Origin: Candidatus Pelagibacter sp.
GTDB lineage: Bacteria > Pseudomonadota > Alphaproteobacteria > Pelagibacterales > Pelagibacteraceae
Direction of reading: 5' to 3'
NCBI GenBank assembly: GCA_028408025.1
Contig: JAOOKL010000011.1
Location: forward strand, 1-17,104
Length of the DNA stretch: 17,104 nucleotides
The notes below the pieces were generated by a model. The model made no database searches, was not told the DNA's origin, and saw only the letters and a program-made list of their open reading frames with translations. Both the position numbers and the translations under genes were made by a program. Below are positions 7,158-14,740 of the stretch, in pieces; positions within the stretch are counted from its first letter, which is position 1, and each line of letters begins with the position of its first letter.

Positions 7158-8908
7158 TGATGATTAATAATAACGAACTAATTGACAAAATAAAAAGCTA
7201 TAACAAATTTTTAAATTCAAAAAGTTTAAATAAGGCATACAATTTTGCTTTGGACGCTCATCAAAATCAAAAAAGAGAAGAGGGCGTCCCGTATATAATT
7301 CATCCTGTTGCAGTAGCAAATATTCTAACAGATTTAAAGTTAGATAGCGCAACAATTACTACTGGTTTATTACATGACACTATTGAAGACACTAATGTAA
7401 CTTATGAAACTGTTAAAAAAGAATTTGGAGAGGAGGTAGCTAACCTAGTTGAAGGTGTAACTAAAATATCAGCTTTAGAAGACAAAGCATCAGACTCTTC
7501 AAAAGCAGAAAATTTTAGAAAACTTATTTTAGCAACATCAAAAGATATAAGAGTTTTATTAGTAAAATTAGCTGATAGATTGCATAATATGAGAACTATT
7601 CAGTTTGTTAAAAATAAAGAAAAAATTACTCGTAAAGCAAAAGAAACAATGGAGATTTACGCTCCTTTAGCAGATAGAATGGGAATGAACAGAATTAGAG
7701 ATGAATTAGAAGATTTATCATTTTCAGTGTTAAACAAACCAGCAAGAGATTTAATTCTTGATAGATTAAAATTTATAAAAAGCAATAATGAAGATACGTT
7801 TAAAATAATATCAGCAGATTTGATTTCTTTACTAGAGTCTAATGGGATCAAAGCAAAAATATTTGGTAGAGAAAAAACTCCATTTTCAATTTGGAGAAAA
7901 ATTCAAAATAAGAAAATATCATTAGAACAATTAACCGATATCATTGGTTTCAGGATTTTAGTTAATAATATAGAAGAATGCTATAAAACATTGGGTATTT
8001 TCCATAGTCAATTTTCTGCCATCCCGGGGAAATTTAAAGATTATATCTCTACACCTAAAATTAACAATTATAAATCAATACATACTTCTGTAATAGGACC
8101 GAAAAAAAATAGAATTGAAATTCAAATACGAACAAATGAAATGCATGAATTTGCTGAGAGAGGAATAGCCTCTCATTGGAAATATAAGTCTTCCGAAAAA
8201 TTCTCTGAACTTTCCTGGAAAGAATATGATTGGTTAAGAGATTTAGTAGAGATTATTGAAACCGGAAATAGTCCTGAACATTATTATGAGTTTACTAAAC
8301 TTCAAATGTTTCAGGATAATGTATTTTGTTTTACACCTAAAGGATCAGTAATTAAGCTTCCAAGAAAAGCAACACCAATAGATTTTGCATATGCAGTCCA
8401 CACTAAAATAGGCGAGAGTGCTGTGGGTTGTAATATTAACGGGAATGAGTCTACTCTTCAAACAGAACTAAATAATGGAGACATGATTGAAATTATTACC
8501 TCTAAAAATGCTTCCCCATCGTTACATTGGTTGTCCTCTTCAAAAACTGGAAAAGCTAGAGCATCAATAAGAAGATATTGGCAAGATAAATCTTTTGAAA
8601 AAACAAAATCTAAAGAAAAAAGTTATACCAGCACTCTAATTGTTGATTTGCCTCATAAACCTGGTGTTCTTGGTAATATAAGCTCATTAATAGGTATAAA
8701 TCAGGGAAATATTTTAAATGTTGAGATGTTGAAAAAGAAAAAGGATTATCTTCAGTTTTCATTTGATTTACAAATAAAAGATTTAAAAAACTTTACAAAC
8801 TTGATAAGTCAAATAAAACAAAATAATTTTAATTTTAGAATTATTCGTCACAAACAGAAAAAAAATGCTTTCATACGAAGAATCTTTGAAAATTTTAAAA
8901 GAAACTAA
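7157..8908 (+). CDS. spoT: Compact Rel/SpoT-type (p)ppGpp synthetase/hydrolase
   Basis: Makes and degrades the alarmone (p)ppGpp. At 583 residues it is clearly shorter than the usual long RSH of about 700-750. Hydrolase domain: residues about 25-180, with His49, His73-Asp74 (LLHDTIEDT) and Asp140 (LADRLHNMRT). Synthetase domain: about 215-345, with Asp261 (DIIGFRILV), DYISTPKINNYKSIHT and Glu321 (EIQIRT). TGS domain: about 387-450. After SKTGKARASIRRYW (462-475), the start of the helical domain, only about 15 charged residues lead into an ACT domain (about 490-566). The rest of the helical domain and the zinc-finger/CC domain seem deleted. All catalytic residues I can check for both activities are present, so it looks bifunctional. 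It overlaps folK by one base and pyrE by 44. ATGATG offers two starts, 7157 and 7160. Confidence 0.94.
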   Translation: MMINNNELIDKIKSYNKFLNSKSLNKAYNFALDAHQNQKREEGVPYIIHPVAVANILTDLKLDSATITTGLLHDTIEDTNVTYETVKKEFGEEVANLVEGVTKISALEDKASDSSKAENFRKLILATSKDIRVLLVKLADRLHNMRTIQFVKNKEKITRKAKETMEIYAPLADRMGMNRIRDELEDLSFSVLNKPARDLILDRLKFIKSNNEDTFKIISADLISLLESNGIKAKIFGREKTPFSIWRKIQNKKISLEQLTDIIGFRILVNNIEECYKTLGIFHSQFSAIPGKFKDYISTPKINNYKSIHTSVIGPKKNRIEIQIRTNEMHEFAERGIASHWKYKSSEKFSELSWKEYDWLRDLVEIIETGNSPEHYYEFTKLQMFQDNVFCFTPKGSVIKLPRKATPIDFAYAVHTKIGESAVGCNINGNESTLQTELNNGDMIEIITSKNASPSLHWLSSSKTGKARASIRRYWQDKSFEKTKSKEKSYTSTLIVDLPHKPGVLGNISSLIGINQGNILNVEMLKKKKDYLQFSFDLQIKDLKNFTNLISQIKQNNFNFRIIRHKQKKNAFIRRIFENFKRN

Positions 8909-9446
8909 TGCCTTAATAGATGGCCATTTTATTTTGTCATCAGGGTTGCATAGTCCTCAATATGTTCAATGTGCACAATTATTAAGTAAGCCCAATAAAG
9001 CTTCAAAAATTTGTCACTCTTTATCAAATAAAATTGAATCAGCATTCGGGGATTTTGATTTAATCCTTTCTCCAGCAATGGGTGGTATTGTGATAGGGTA
9101 TGAGATCGGGAGATTACTCAATAAAGAAACGATCTTTGCTGAACGTGTAAATGAAAAATTTGTATTAAGACGAGATTTTAAGATAAAAAAAGATCAAAAA
9201 GTTTTAATCATTGAAGATGTAATTACCACGGGAAAGTCCAGTCAAGAATGCGCTAAACTAGTTGATCAATCTGATGCTGAACTAATCGGTTTCGGCTGCA
9301 TTATTGATAGATCTAGAAATAAATCAGTTTTAAAAAAGAATATTATATCTCAAATTGAATTAGATATTCCAGTTTATTCGCAAGATAATTTACCTAAAGA
9401 ATTGTCTGCTATTAAAGCTGTAAAACCAGGCAGCAGAAATCTTTAA
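8865..9446 (+). CDS. pyrE: Orotate phosphoribosyltransferase
   Basis: Converts orotate and PRPP to OMP in de novo pyrimidine synthesis. The 193-residue protein shows the type I phosphoribosyltransferase PRPP-binding motif VLIIEDVITTGKS at residues 113-125, the substrate-binding SSGLHSPQYVQ near 25-35, LSPAMGGIVIGYEIGR near 68-83 and the flexible loop RVNEKFVLRR near 94-103. The ATG at 8865 gives the natural N terminus (MLSYEESLKILKETNALIDGHF), so the gene starts 44 bases inside the end of the rel/spoT gene in another frame, the longest same-strand overlap here. Its stop shares one base with pdxJ. Adjacency of rel and pyrE is common in Alphaproteobacteria. Confidence 0.96.
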   Translation: MLSYEESLKILKETNALIDGHFILSSGLHSPQYVQCAQLLSKPNKASKICHSLSNKIESAFGDFDLILSPAMGGIVIGYEIGRLLNKETIFAERVNEKFVLRRDFKIKKDQKVLIIEDVITTGKSSQECAKLVDQSDAELIGFGCIIDRSRNKSVLKKNIISQIELDIPVYSQDNLPKELSAIKAVKPGSRNL

Positions 9447-10168
9447 TGAATAAAATTAGATTAGGTGTGAATATAGATCATGTAGCGACTGTTAGAAATG
9501 CTAGAGGTGAAAACTATCCAAGTCCTTTAAAGGCGGCTTTTTTAGCAGAAAAATCTGGCGCAGACTCAGTAACTATACATTTGAGAGAGGATAGACGTCA
9601 TATTAATGATAAAGATCTTAAAATTATAAAAAGAAGTATAAAAATCCCATTGAATTTAGAAATTGCAGCCACTAATGAGATGGTTGATATAGCCCTGAAA
9701 AGAAAACCACCTTTTATATGCATTGTTCCAGAAAAAAGGAAAGAAATTACGACTGAAGGAGGTTTGAATCTTAATTATAAAAAAGATTATTTAAAGAAAA
9801 TTATTAAAAGATTTAAGAAAAAAAATATAAGAGTAAGTTTGTTTATAGAACCTAAAATTAAAGATATAAAAACTGTCAAATATTTAAATGCTGATTGTAT
9901 TGAAATACATACAGGAAAAATCTGCAAGTTAATTAATCTTGGTAAAAATTCAAAAAACGAATTTTTAAAAATTAAAAAAGCAGTTAAATATGCAAATAAA
10001 ATTGGTTTAGAGGTACATGCGGGACATGGTTTAAATTATAAATCAGCCAAGATTTTATCCAAGTTGAAAGGTGTTAAAGAATTTAACATTGGGCATTTTC
10101 TTATTGGCGAGTCTATATTTATTGGATTACCTAAATGTATTAAAAATTTTAGAAAAATTTTAAAATAA
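9446..10168 (+). CDS. pdxJ: Pyridoxine 5'-phosphate synthase
   Basis: Last step of the DXP-dependent route to vitamin B6: joins 3-amino-1-hydroxyacetone phosphate with deoxyxylulose phosphate. The 240-residue TIM barrel has the family start LGVNIDHVATVRNARG (residues 6-21, with Asn9, Asp11, His12), SVTIHLREDRRHI (41-53, with His45, Arg47, His52), LNLEIAATNEM with Glu72, and the phosphate-binding HAGHGLNY region near 190-200 followed by NIGHFLIGESIF. Its product becomes PLP, the cofactor of GlyA encoded later in the window. It abuts acpS with a one-base overlap, as in the pdxJ-acpS pair found in many proteobacteria. Confidence 0.96.
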   Translation: MNKIRLGVNIDHVATVRNARGENYPSPLKAAFLAEKSGADSVTIHLREDRRHINDKDLKIIKRSIKIPLNLEIAATNEMVDIALKRKPPFICIVPEKRKEITTEGGLNLNYKKDYLKKIIKRFKKKNIRVSLFIEPKIKDIKTVKYLNADCIEIHTGKICKLINLGKNSKNEFLKIKKAVKYANKIGLEVHAGHGLNYKSAKILSKLKGVKEFNIGHFLIGESIFIGLPKCIKNFRKILK

Positions 10169-10548
10169 TGAAGATTTACGGCATCGGTATAGATATTGTT
10201 AATACAGCTAGAATAGCTAAATCTATTAAGCAAAAAACATTTATAAATAGATTGTTTAACAAAACAGAAATAGATAAATGTAATAATTTAAGAAAAAGGG
10301 AAAATTGTTTTGCAAAAAGGTTTGCTGCAAAAGAAGCCTTTTCAAAGGCTATCGGTACAGGTATCGCAAAAGGAATAAACTTTAATGAAATTATTGTACA
10401 AAATAATAATAGAGGAAAACCAACTATAAAATTGCTAGGTAAAACTAGAATTACTGTAGGTAAGATAATAAAAAAAAAGTTTAATATTCTTTTAACTTTA
10501 TCTGATGACAAACCTTTTGCTATAGCAACTGTAATTATTTCATTATGA
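10168..10548 (+). CDS. acpS: Holo-[acyl-carrier-protein] synthase
   Basis: Transfers 4'-phosphopantetheine from CoA to apo-ACP, activating fatty acid synthesis. It is 126 residues, the normal AcpS size. The two signature motifs are present: GIGIDIV with Asp9 and FAKRFAAKEAFSKAIGTGI with Glu57, the Mg/CoA-binding pair of the family. A C-terminal ILLTLSDDKPFAIATVII strand pattern completes the fold. The start ATG overlaps the pdxJ stop by one base; the ATGA at its end starts lepB. No ribosome-binding sequence is visible. A long open frame on the opposite strand is only a shadow of this gene. Confidence 0.95.
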   Translation: MKIYGIGIDIVNTARIAKSIKQKTFINRLFNKTEIDKCNNLRKRENCFAKRFAAKEAFSKAIGTGIAKGINFNEIIVQNNNRGKPTIKLLGKTRITVGKIIKKKFNILLTLSDDKPFAIATVIISL

Positions 10549-11288
10549 AAAAGAAAAAAATAACTTACTGGATTATAGATAATGTCAAAACCATACTTGG
10601 AGCATTATTTATAGCAGTATTGATAAGGTCATTAATATTTCAACCTTTCTATATTCCATCATCATCTATGGAGCCAACTTTGTTAATAGGTGATAGGATT
10701 TTTGTCTCAAAGTATAAATATGGTTATAGCAAGCATTCATTTCCTTTTAGTCCAAATATTTATTCAAAAAGAGTTTTTTATGATGAACCTACATTAGGAG
10801 ATTTAGTCGTCTTTAAAACTCCTTCAGATAACAGAACTGACTATATTAAAAGATTAATTGGTCTACCTGGTGATGAAATTCAATTTGTCGATGGGGAGAT
10901 CCTGATAAATGATAAAAAGATTAATAGAAAAATTATTAATAAAATTAATAAAGTAAGGTGTGGAAAATCAATTCTAAATGTAAATGCTTATGAAGAAACT
11001 CTGCCAAACGGACACAAGTACATAGCTGTTTATAATAATTTAGGTACATTACAGAATACAAATAAATTTGTAGTACCTAATGATCATTTCTTTTTACTAG
11101 GTGATAATAGAGATTGTTCAAAAGATAGCCGTTATTTAGATAGTGTTGGCTACGTTAATCACATTAATTTAGTAGGAAAAGCACAGATCATATTTTTTTC
11201 TAACGATACAGTAGAAAGTAGTTTATTAAATTTTTGGAATATTAATAAATCATTTAGATCTGAAAGATTATTCATGAATATCAAATGA
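10545..11288 (+). CDS. lepB: Signal peptidase I
   Basis: Membrane-bound protease that removes signal peptides from exported proteins such as the Slt encoded nearby. The 247-residue protein has one N-terminal membrane anchor (about 15-31) and then a periplasmic catalytic domain. The Ser/Lys dyad is seen as Ser41 in PSSSMEPT and Lys102 in YIKRLIGLPGD. Further boxes are GDLVVF near 85-90 and the GDNRDCSKDSR box near 185-196. A KYGYSKHSFPFSP insertion after the first box is typical of Gram-negative enzymes. Neighbours acpS and rnc, each overlapping by four bases, repeat the alphaproteobacterial acpS-lepB-rnc order. Confidence 0.96.
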   Translation: MKKKKITYWIIDNVKTILGALFIAVLIRSLIFQPFYIPSSSMEPTLLIGDRIFVSKYKYGYSKHSFPFSPNIYSKRVFYDEPTLGDLVVFKTPSDNRTDYIKRLIGLPGDEIQFVDGEILINDKKINRKIINKINKVRCGKSILNVNAYEETLPNGHKYIAVYNNLGTLQNTNKFVVPNDHFFLLGDNRDCSKDSRYLDSVGYVNHINLVGKAQIIFFSNDTVESSLLNFWNINKSFRSERLFMNIK

Positions 11289-11953
11289 CAGATTTACATA
11301 ATGAATTAGAAAAGATTATTAATTATAAATTCAAAAACAAAGATATTTTGATTAAGTCTTTAATACATAAAAGTTATGACAATAATAATAATAATGAAAA
11401 GTTAGAATTTTTAGGGGATCGAGTCCTGGGACTCATTATTTCAAAAAAATTAATTGAAATTTATCCTGATGAAAAAGAGGGGATAATTGATAAAAAATTT
11501 GCTAATCTTGTAAATAAAAAAACTTGTTCAAAAATATCACATTCAATAAATCTTAGAAAATTTATGTATTTAGGTAGTTCAAATAAATCTCTACATAACC
11601 AAACAGATAAAATTGTAAGTGACGGGTTGGAAGCTCTGATTGGAGGAATTTATCTAGATGGGGGATTAATATTAGCTGAAAAATTCATTTTAAATTTCTG
11701 GAAGAATTACATTAAGAATTCTTCAATTCCATTAGTTGATGCTAAAACTCAATTACAAGAATATAGTTTAAAAATGTTTAAAGTTTTACCCAAGTATACA
11801 TTCTACAAAAAAAAAGGTCCCCAGCACAACCCAATTTTTAAAACTGATGTACAAATTCCAAATTCAAAAAAAATAATGGGTATCGGTGCATCCAAAAAAA
11901 GTGCTCAACAAAATGCAGCAAATAAATTGTTAAAGATTCTTAAAATTATATGA
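11285..11953 (+). CDS. rnc: Ribonuclease III
   Basis: Double-strand-specific endonuclease for rRNA and mRNA processing. The 222 residues split into the RNase III domain (about 1-148) and a double-stranded RNA-binding domain (about 152-221). The signature is NEKLEFLGDRVLGL (37-50) with Glu38, Glu41 and Asp45; the second metal pair is Asp113 and Glu116 in SDGLEALIGG. The dsRBD shows TQLQEY, KKKGPQHNPIFKTDV and GIGASKKSAQQNAA. A run of five asparagines (residues 33-37) precedes the signature. In related genomes era usually comes next; here rnc overlaps recO directly by four bases. Confidence 0.96.
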   Translation: MTDLHNELEKIINYKFKNKDILIKSLIHKSYDNNNNNEKLEFLGDRVLGLIISKKLIEIYPDEKEGIIDKKFANLVNKKTCSKISHSINLRKFMYLGSSNKSLHNQTDKIVSDGLEALIGGIYLDGGLILAEKFILNFWKNYIKNSSIPLVDAKTQLQEYSLKMFKVLPKYTFYKKKGPQHNPIFKTDVQIPNSKKIMGIGASKKSAQQNAANKLLKILKII

Positions 11954-12630
11954 ACTGGGAAGACGAATGTTATTTACTTTCCAAAAGAAAGTTTAGGGAA
12001 AACGCAAACATTATAAATGTACTTACAAAAGAAAGAGGGAAAGTAAGTGGAATTGTTTATGGTGGAAACTCTAGAAAAATACGAAATTACTTACAAATAT
12101 CTAATAAATTAATTGTATTTAATATTTCTAAAAATGAAAATAAAACAGGGTATTTGAAAACTGAATTAGTTAAACCTATTTCTCCGAGTTATTTTAATGA
12201 TAAAAAAAGAACTTCAGCAATAATATCATTATGTTCATTATTAAATTCTTTATTACCTGAGTCCCAACCAAATAAAAAAATATACGATTTATTTGAACAA
12301 TTTCTTTCAAATATTAATTTAGAAAATTGGATTTATCATTATATTTTTTTTGAGATAGACTTAATTAGAGAATTAGGATTTGATACAAATTTAAAAACCT
12401 ACAACAACTTAATAAAAATTGATAACCCAACTAAAAAAATTGATTTAGATAACTTTAAATACGAAGTTCCAACCTTTTTAATTAAAGAAAAAATGCCAGA
12501 TAATATCTCTGAACTTTTAATTAATAAATCTTTGTTTTTTACCAGAAGTATTTTGATGAACAAATTTTTTTTACCAAATAATCTTATTTTTCCTAAATCA
12601 AGAATTATTTTTGAAAACTACTTTAATTAA
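11950..12630 (+). CDS. recO: DNA repair protein RecO
   Basis: Recombination mediator that, with RecR (and RecF), loads RecA on SSB-coated single-stranded DNA. The 226-residue protein begins with the conserved OB-fold region: W-x-D-E start, RKFRENANIINVLTKERGK and GIVYGGNSRK near residues 36-45, followed by LQISNKLIV. The C-terminal helical part is divergent; no CxxC zinc motif is visible where some RecO proteins have one. It is the last gene of the ten-gene overlapping run, and its TAA overlaps the end of the convergent hemB by four bases. Identity rests mostly on the N-terminal half and on synteny after rnc. Confidence 0.87.
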   Translation: MNWEDECYLLSKRKFRENANIINVLTKERGKVSGIVYGGNSRKIRNYLQISNKLIVFNISKNENKTGYLKTELVKPISPSYFNDKKRTSAIISLCSLLNSLLPESQPNKKIYDLFEQFLSNINLENWIYHYIFFEIDLIRELGFDTNLKTYNNLIKIDNPTKKIDLDNFKYEVPTFLIKEKMPDNISELLINKSLFFTRSILMNKFFLPNNLIFPKSRIIFENYFN

Positions 12631-13622
12631 TTATTTATTAACTTTTTTGCTACATCTATTGCAAAATAAGTTATTATTGCATTAGCACCAGCTCTTTTAA
12701 AAGCTACTAAACTTTCTAATATTGATTCTTCAGAAATAAGCTTATTTAAAACTCCAAATTTTAATAGGCTGTATTCACCAGAAACTTGATAGGCAAATAC
12801 AGGTATTTTGAAAGTGTTTTTTATGTTATTAATTATATCAAGGTAAGGCATCCCAGGTTTAATTAAAATAAAATCAGCTCCCTCTTTTATATCTAATCCA
12901 ACTTCCCGATAGGCTTCATTGGAATTATTAAAGTCCATTTGATAGGTTTTTTTATCAAATTTTAAATTTTTTTTAGATCCTACAGCATCTCTAAATGGAC
13001 CATAAAAATTTGATGCATACTTTGCTGAGTAGGATAATATTGCAACGTCTTCAAAACTATTTGCATCTAAAGCTTTTCTTATTTTTCCGATTCTTCCGTC
13101 CATCATGTCTGATGGAGCTATTACGTCACAACCCATTTTTGCTTGTAGCAAAGATTGTTCCACTAAAATTTGAATTGTTTGGTCGTTATCTATTTTGTTA
13201 TCTACAATAACCCCATCATGACCATGAGTGGTATAGGGATCCAATGCAACATCGCACATAATGCCAATTTTAGGATATCTTTTTTTAATATATTTTATAC
13301 TTTGACAAATCAGATTATCTTCATTTAATGCTTCACTACCAAATTCATCTTTTTTTCTTTCAGGAGTTAAAGGAAATAAAGCAACCATTGGGATATTGTA
13401 TTTTACGACTCTATCCATAATGGTTTTTAACTTATCCACTGAATATCGGTTTATACCTGGCATTGTTTTGATTTTCTCAATCTTTTTATTACCATCTCGA
13501 ATAAATATTGGTTGTATTAAATCGCTTGTACTCAGTTTATTCTCTGATACTAGACGTCTCATCCATTTAGAGTTGCGAACCCTTCGCAATCTTGTACTAG
13601 GAAATTTTCCAATAATCTTCAT
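12627..13622 (-). CDS. hemB: Delta-aminolevulinic acid dehydratase (porphobilinogen synthase)
   Basis: Condenses two 5-aminolevulinate molecules to porphobilinogen in heme and cobalamin-type tetrapyrrole synthesis. The 331-residue TIM barrel has both active-site lysines: Lys201 in YSAKYASNFYGPFR and Lys255 in LIKPGMPYLD. The metal region reads DVALDPYTTHGHDG (124-137): the three zinc cysteines of the E. coli enzyme are Ala126, Asp128 and Asp136 here, which marks the Mg/K-dependent type common in Alphaproteobacteria. The N terminus (FPSTRLRRVR then RRLVSENKLSTSDLI) supports the start at 13622. It is transcribed away from the hydroxylase operon and has no partner on its strand within the window. 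Confidence 0.96.
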   Translation of the reverse strand: MKIIGKFPSTRLRRVRNSKWMRRLVSENKLSTSDLIQPIFIRDGNKKIEKIKTMPGINRYSVDKLKTIMDRVVKYNIPMVALFPLTPERKKDEFGSEALNEDNLICQSIKYIKKRYPKIGIMCDVALDPYTTHGHDGVIVDNKIDNDQTIQILVEQSLLQAKMGCDVIAPSDMMDGRIGKIRKALDANSFEDVAILSYSAKYASNFYGPFRDAVGSKKNLKFDKKTYQMDFNNSNEAYREVGLDIKEGADFILIKPGMPYLDIINNIKNTFKIPVFAYQVSGEYSLLKFGVLNKLISEESILESLVAFKRAGANAIITYFAIDVAKKLINN

Positions 13623-13701
13623 TTATTTAAACTATTAAATTTTATTTGATGCGACAAATGATATATTATAAATAACTTTAAAGTAATTATAAAAGACAAT
13701 T
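13623..13701. promoter_or_regulatory. Divergent promoter region between hemB and the hydroxylase operon
   Basis: This 79-bp AT-rich gap must hold promoters for both directions. On the plus strand TTGATG (13646-13651) with TATAAA (13667-13672) gives a pair with a short 15-bp spacer. On the minus strand a perfect TATAAT (13670 to 13665) overlaps it but lacks a good -35. No clear operator or ribosome-binding site is seen before either ATG. Confidence 0.3.
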
Positions 13702-14304
13702 ATGGCACATCTAAATTTTACTGATTTCTATCAAGTTCCTGATTTACAATTCGACATTAATAAAATGAAATCAGATTTATCTGCAATTTTAGAGAAAAAG
13801 GGTTTTAAAACTTTAGAAGGTATAACAAATTTTGGAGCTATACCACTTAATCAAATTCCAAATGATGATGACTCAATTAAAGGCCACAAGATGAGAGGAG
13901 TTTATTGGACTATTCCTGATGAAAAAGGGAAAGAAGTAAAAAGAGATATTCCTATAGAAGAAGAAAAGTATACTCAAATACTTCCAGAATTTAAAAAAAC
14001 TTATTTTAATGAAGTTTACGAAACTTTAAAAAAAAAATTTAAATTAGGTAGAGTAAGACTGTTGTTAAAAGAACCAAGATCAACACTAAGTTGGCACAAA
14101 GATCCTGAACCTAGATTACATATTCCAATAATAACTAATTTAGGTTGCTCGATGGTAATAGAAAATATTGCCAAGCATCTTCCAGCCGATGGCCGTGTTA
14201 CGATTACTAACAATACCAAATACCACAACTTTTTTAATGGCGGTGAGCAATCTAGAGTCCATCTAGTTGCATGTGTTTTAGAAAATCCGTTTAAAAAAAA
14301 TTGA
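13702..14304 (+). CDS. Putative aspartyl/asparaginyl beta-hydroxylase-like 2-oxoglutarate/Fe(II) oxygenase, substrate unknown
   Basis: A 200-residue soluble protein with no signal peptide. Its C-terminal half fits the Asp/Asn beta-hydroxylase-like cupin fold: SWHKDPEPRLHIPIITNLG (130-148) provides an HxD metal pair (His132, Asp134) and the R-x-H-I-P strand, and NNTKYHNFFNGGEQSRVHLVAC (170-191) provides the distal His175 and Arg185, a likely 2-oxoglutarate anchor. The N-terminal part (1-115) is not recognised. Substrate could be a protein side chain, a free amino acid or a small metabolite; nothing in the sequence decides. It is the first gene of an operon with rpiB, glyA, nrdR and ribD, overlapping rpiB by four bases. 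Start is the only good ATG, giving MAHLNFTDFY. Fold call is moderate, function open. Confidence 0.68.
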   Translation: MAHLNFTDFYQVPDLQFDINKMKSDLSAILEKKGFKTLEGITNFGAIPLNQIPNDDDSIKGHKMRGVYWTIPDEKGKEVKRDIPIEEEKYTQILPEFKKTYFNEVYETLKKKFKLGRVRLLLKEPRSTLSWHKDPEPRLHIPIITNLGCSMVIENIAKHLPADGRVTITNNTKYHNFFNGGEQSRVHLVACVLENPFKKN

Positions 14305-14738
14305 AGTCATTATTTAAAAAAATTTGTATTGCATCTGATCACGCTGGATTTGATCTTAAGGATTATATTAAGGACACGTTAATATATAACAATATTTCAG
14401 TAATAGATTTAGGTACATTAAATGATAATTCTGTTGATTATCCAGATTATGCCAAGAAAGTTTCTAGGAGAGTAAAGACAGGAAAAAGTGAAGTGGGCAT
14501 CTTAGTTTGTGGCTCTGGCACAGGAATGGCAATAAGTGCTAATAAAATCAAAGGAATTAGAGCTGCGGTTTGCTATAACTTAAAATCTACAAGATTGTCT
14601 AGACAACATAATAATGCTAATATTATCACGTTAGGTTCAAGATTAATAAGTAAAAAAAATGCCTTTAAATTAGTTTCTGCTTTTCTTAAAACAAAATTTG
14701 AAGGAGGAAGACATTTAAGGAGAGTTAAAAAAATTTAA
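14301..14738 (+). CDS. rpiB: Ribose 5-phosphate isomerase B
   Basis: Interconverts ribose 5-phosphate and ribulose 5-phosphate in the pentose phosphate pathway; RpiB is an alternative to RpiA. The 145 residues carry the LacAB/RpiB signatures: [11 protein letters not shown] (10-20, Asp13, His14), DYPDYA (46-51), [15 protein letters not shown] (68-82) with catalytic Cys70, and [15 protein letters not shown] (100-114) with His103. The predicted start is TTG at 14301, whose TGA completes the stop of the upstream gene; no ATG lies between it and the conserved core, so the weak start and coupling are likely real. Two bases separate it from glyA. It supplies ribose phosphate for the nucleotide and riboflavin steps encoded nearby. 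Confidence 0.93.
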   Translation: MKSLFKKICIASDHAGFDLKDYIKDTLIYNNISVIDLGTLNDNSVDYPDYAKKVSRRVKTGKSEVGILVCGSGTGMAISANKIKGIRAAVCYNLKSTRLSRQHNNANIITLGSRLISKKNAFKLVSAFLKTKFEGGRHLRRVKKI

Positions 14739-14740
14739 TT

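Noticed and set aside
10176..10511. A 111-codon open frame on the minus strand across acpS
   Set aside because: Lies wholly opposite the well-supported acpS, has no family resemblance, and reflects AT-rich reverse-frame composition.
12627..12652. Terminator between recO and hemB (TTAATTAA palindrome and a six-T run)
   Set aside because: No GC stem; chance palindrome in AT-rich sequence within hemB.
14016..14228. A 70-codon minus-strand frame opposite the hydroxylase gene
   Set aside because: The plus-strand frame carries the HxD and distal His motifs and runs in the operon; the minus frame has no recognisable content.
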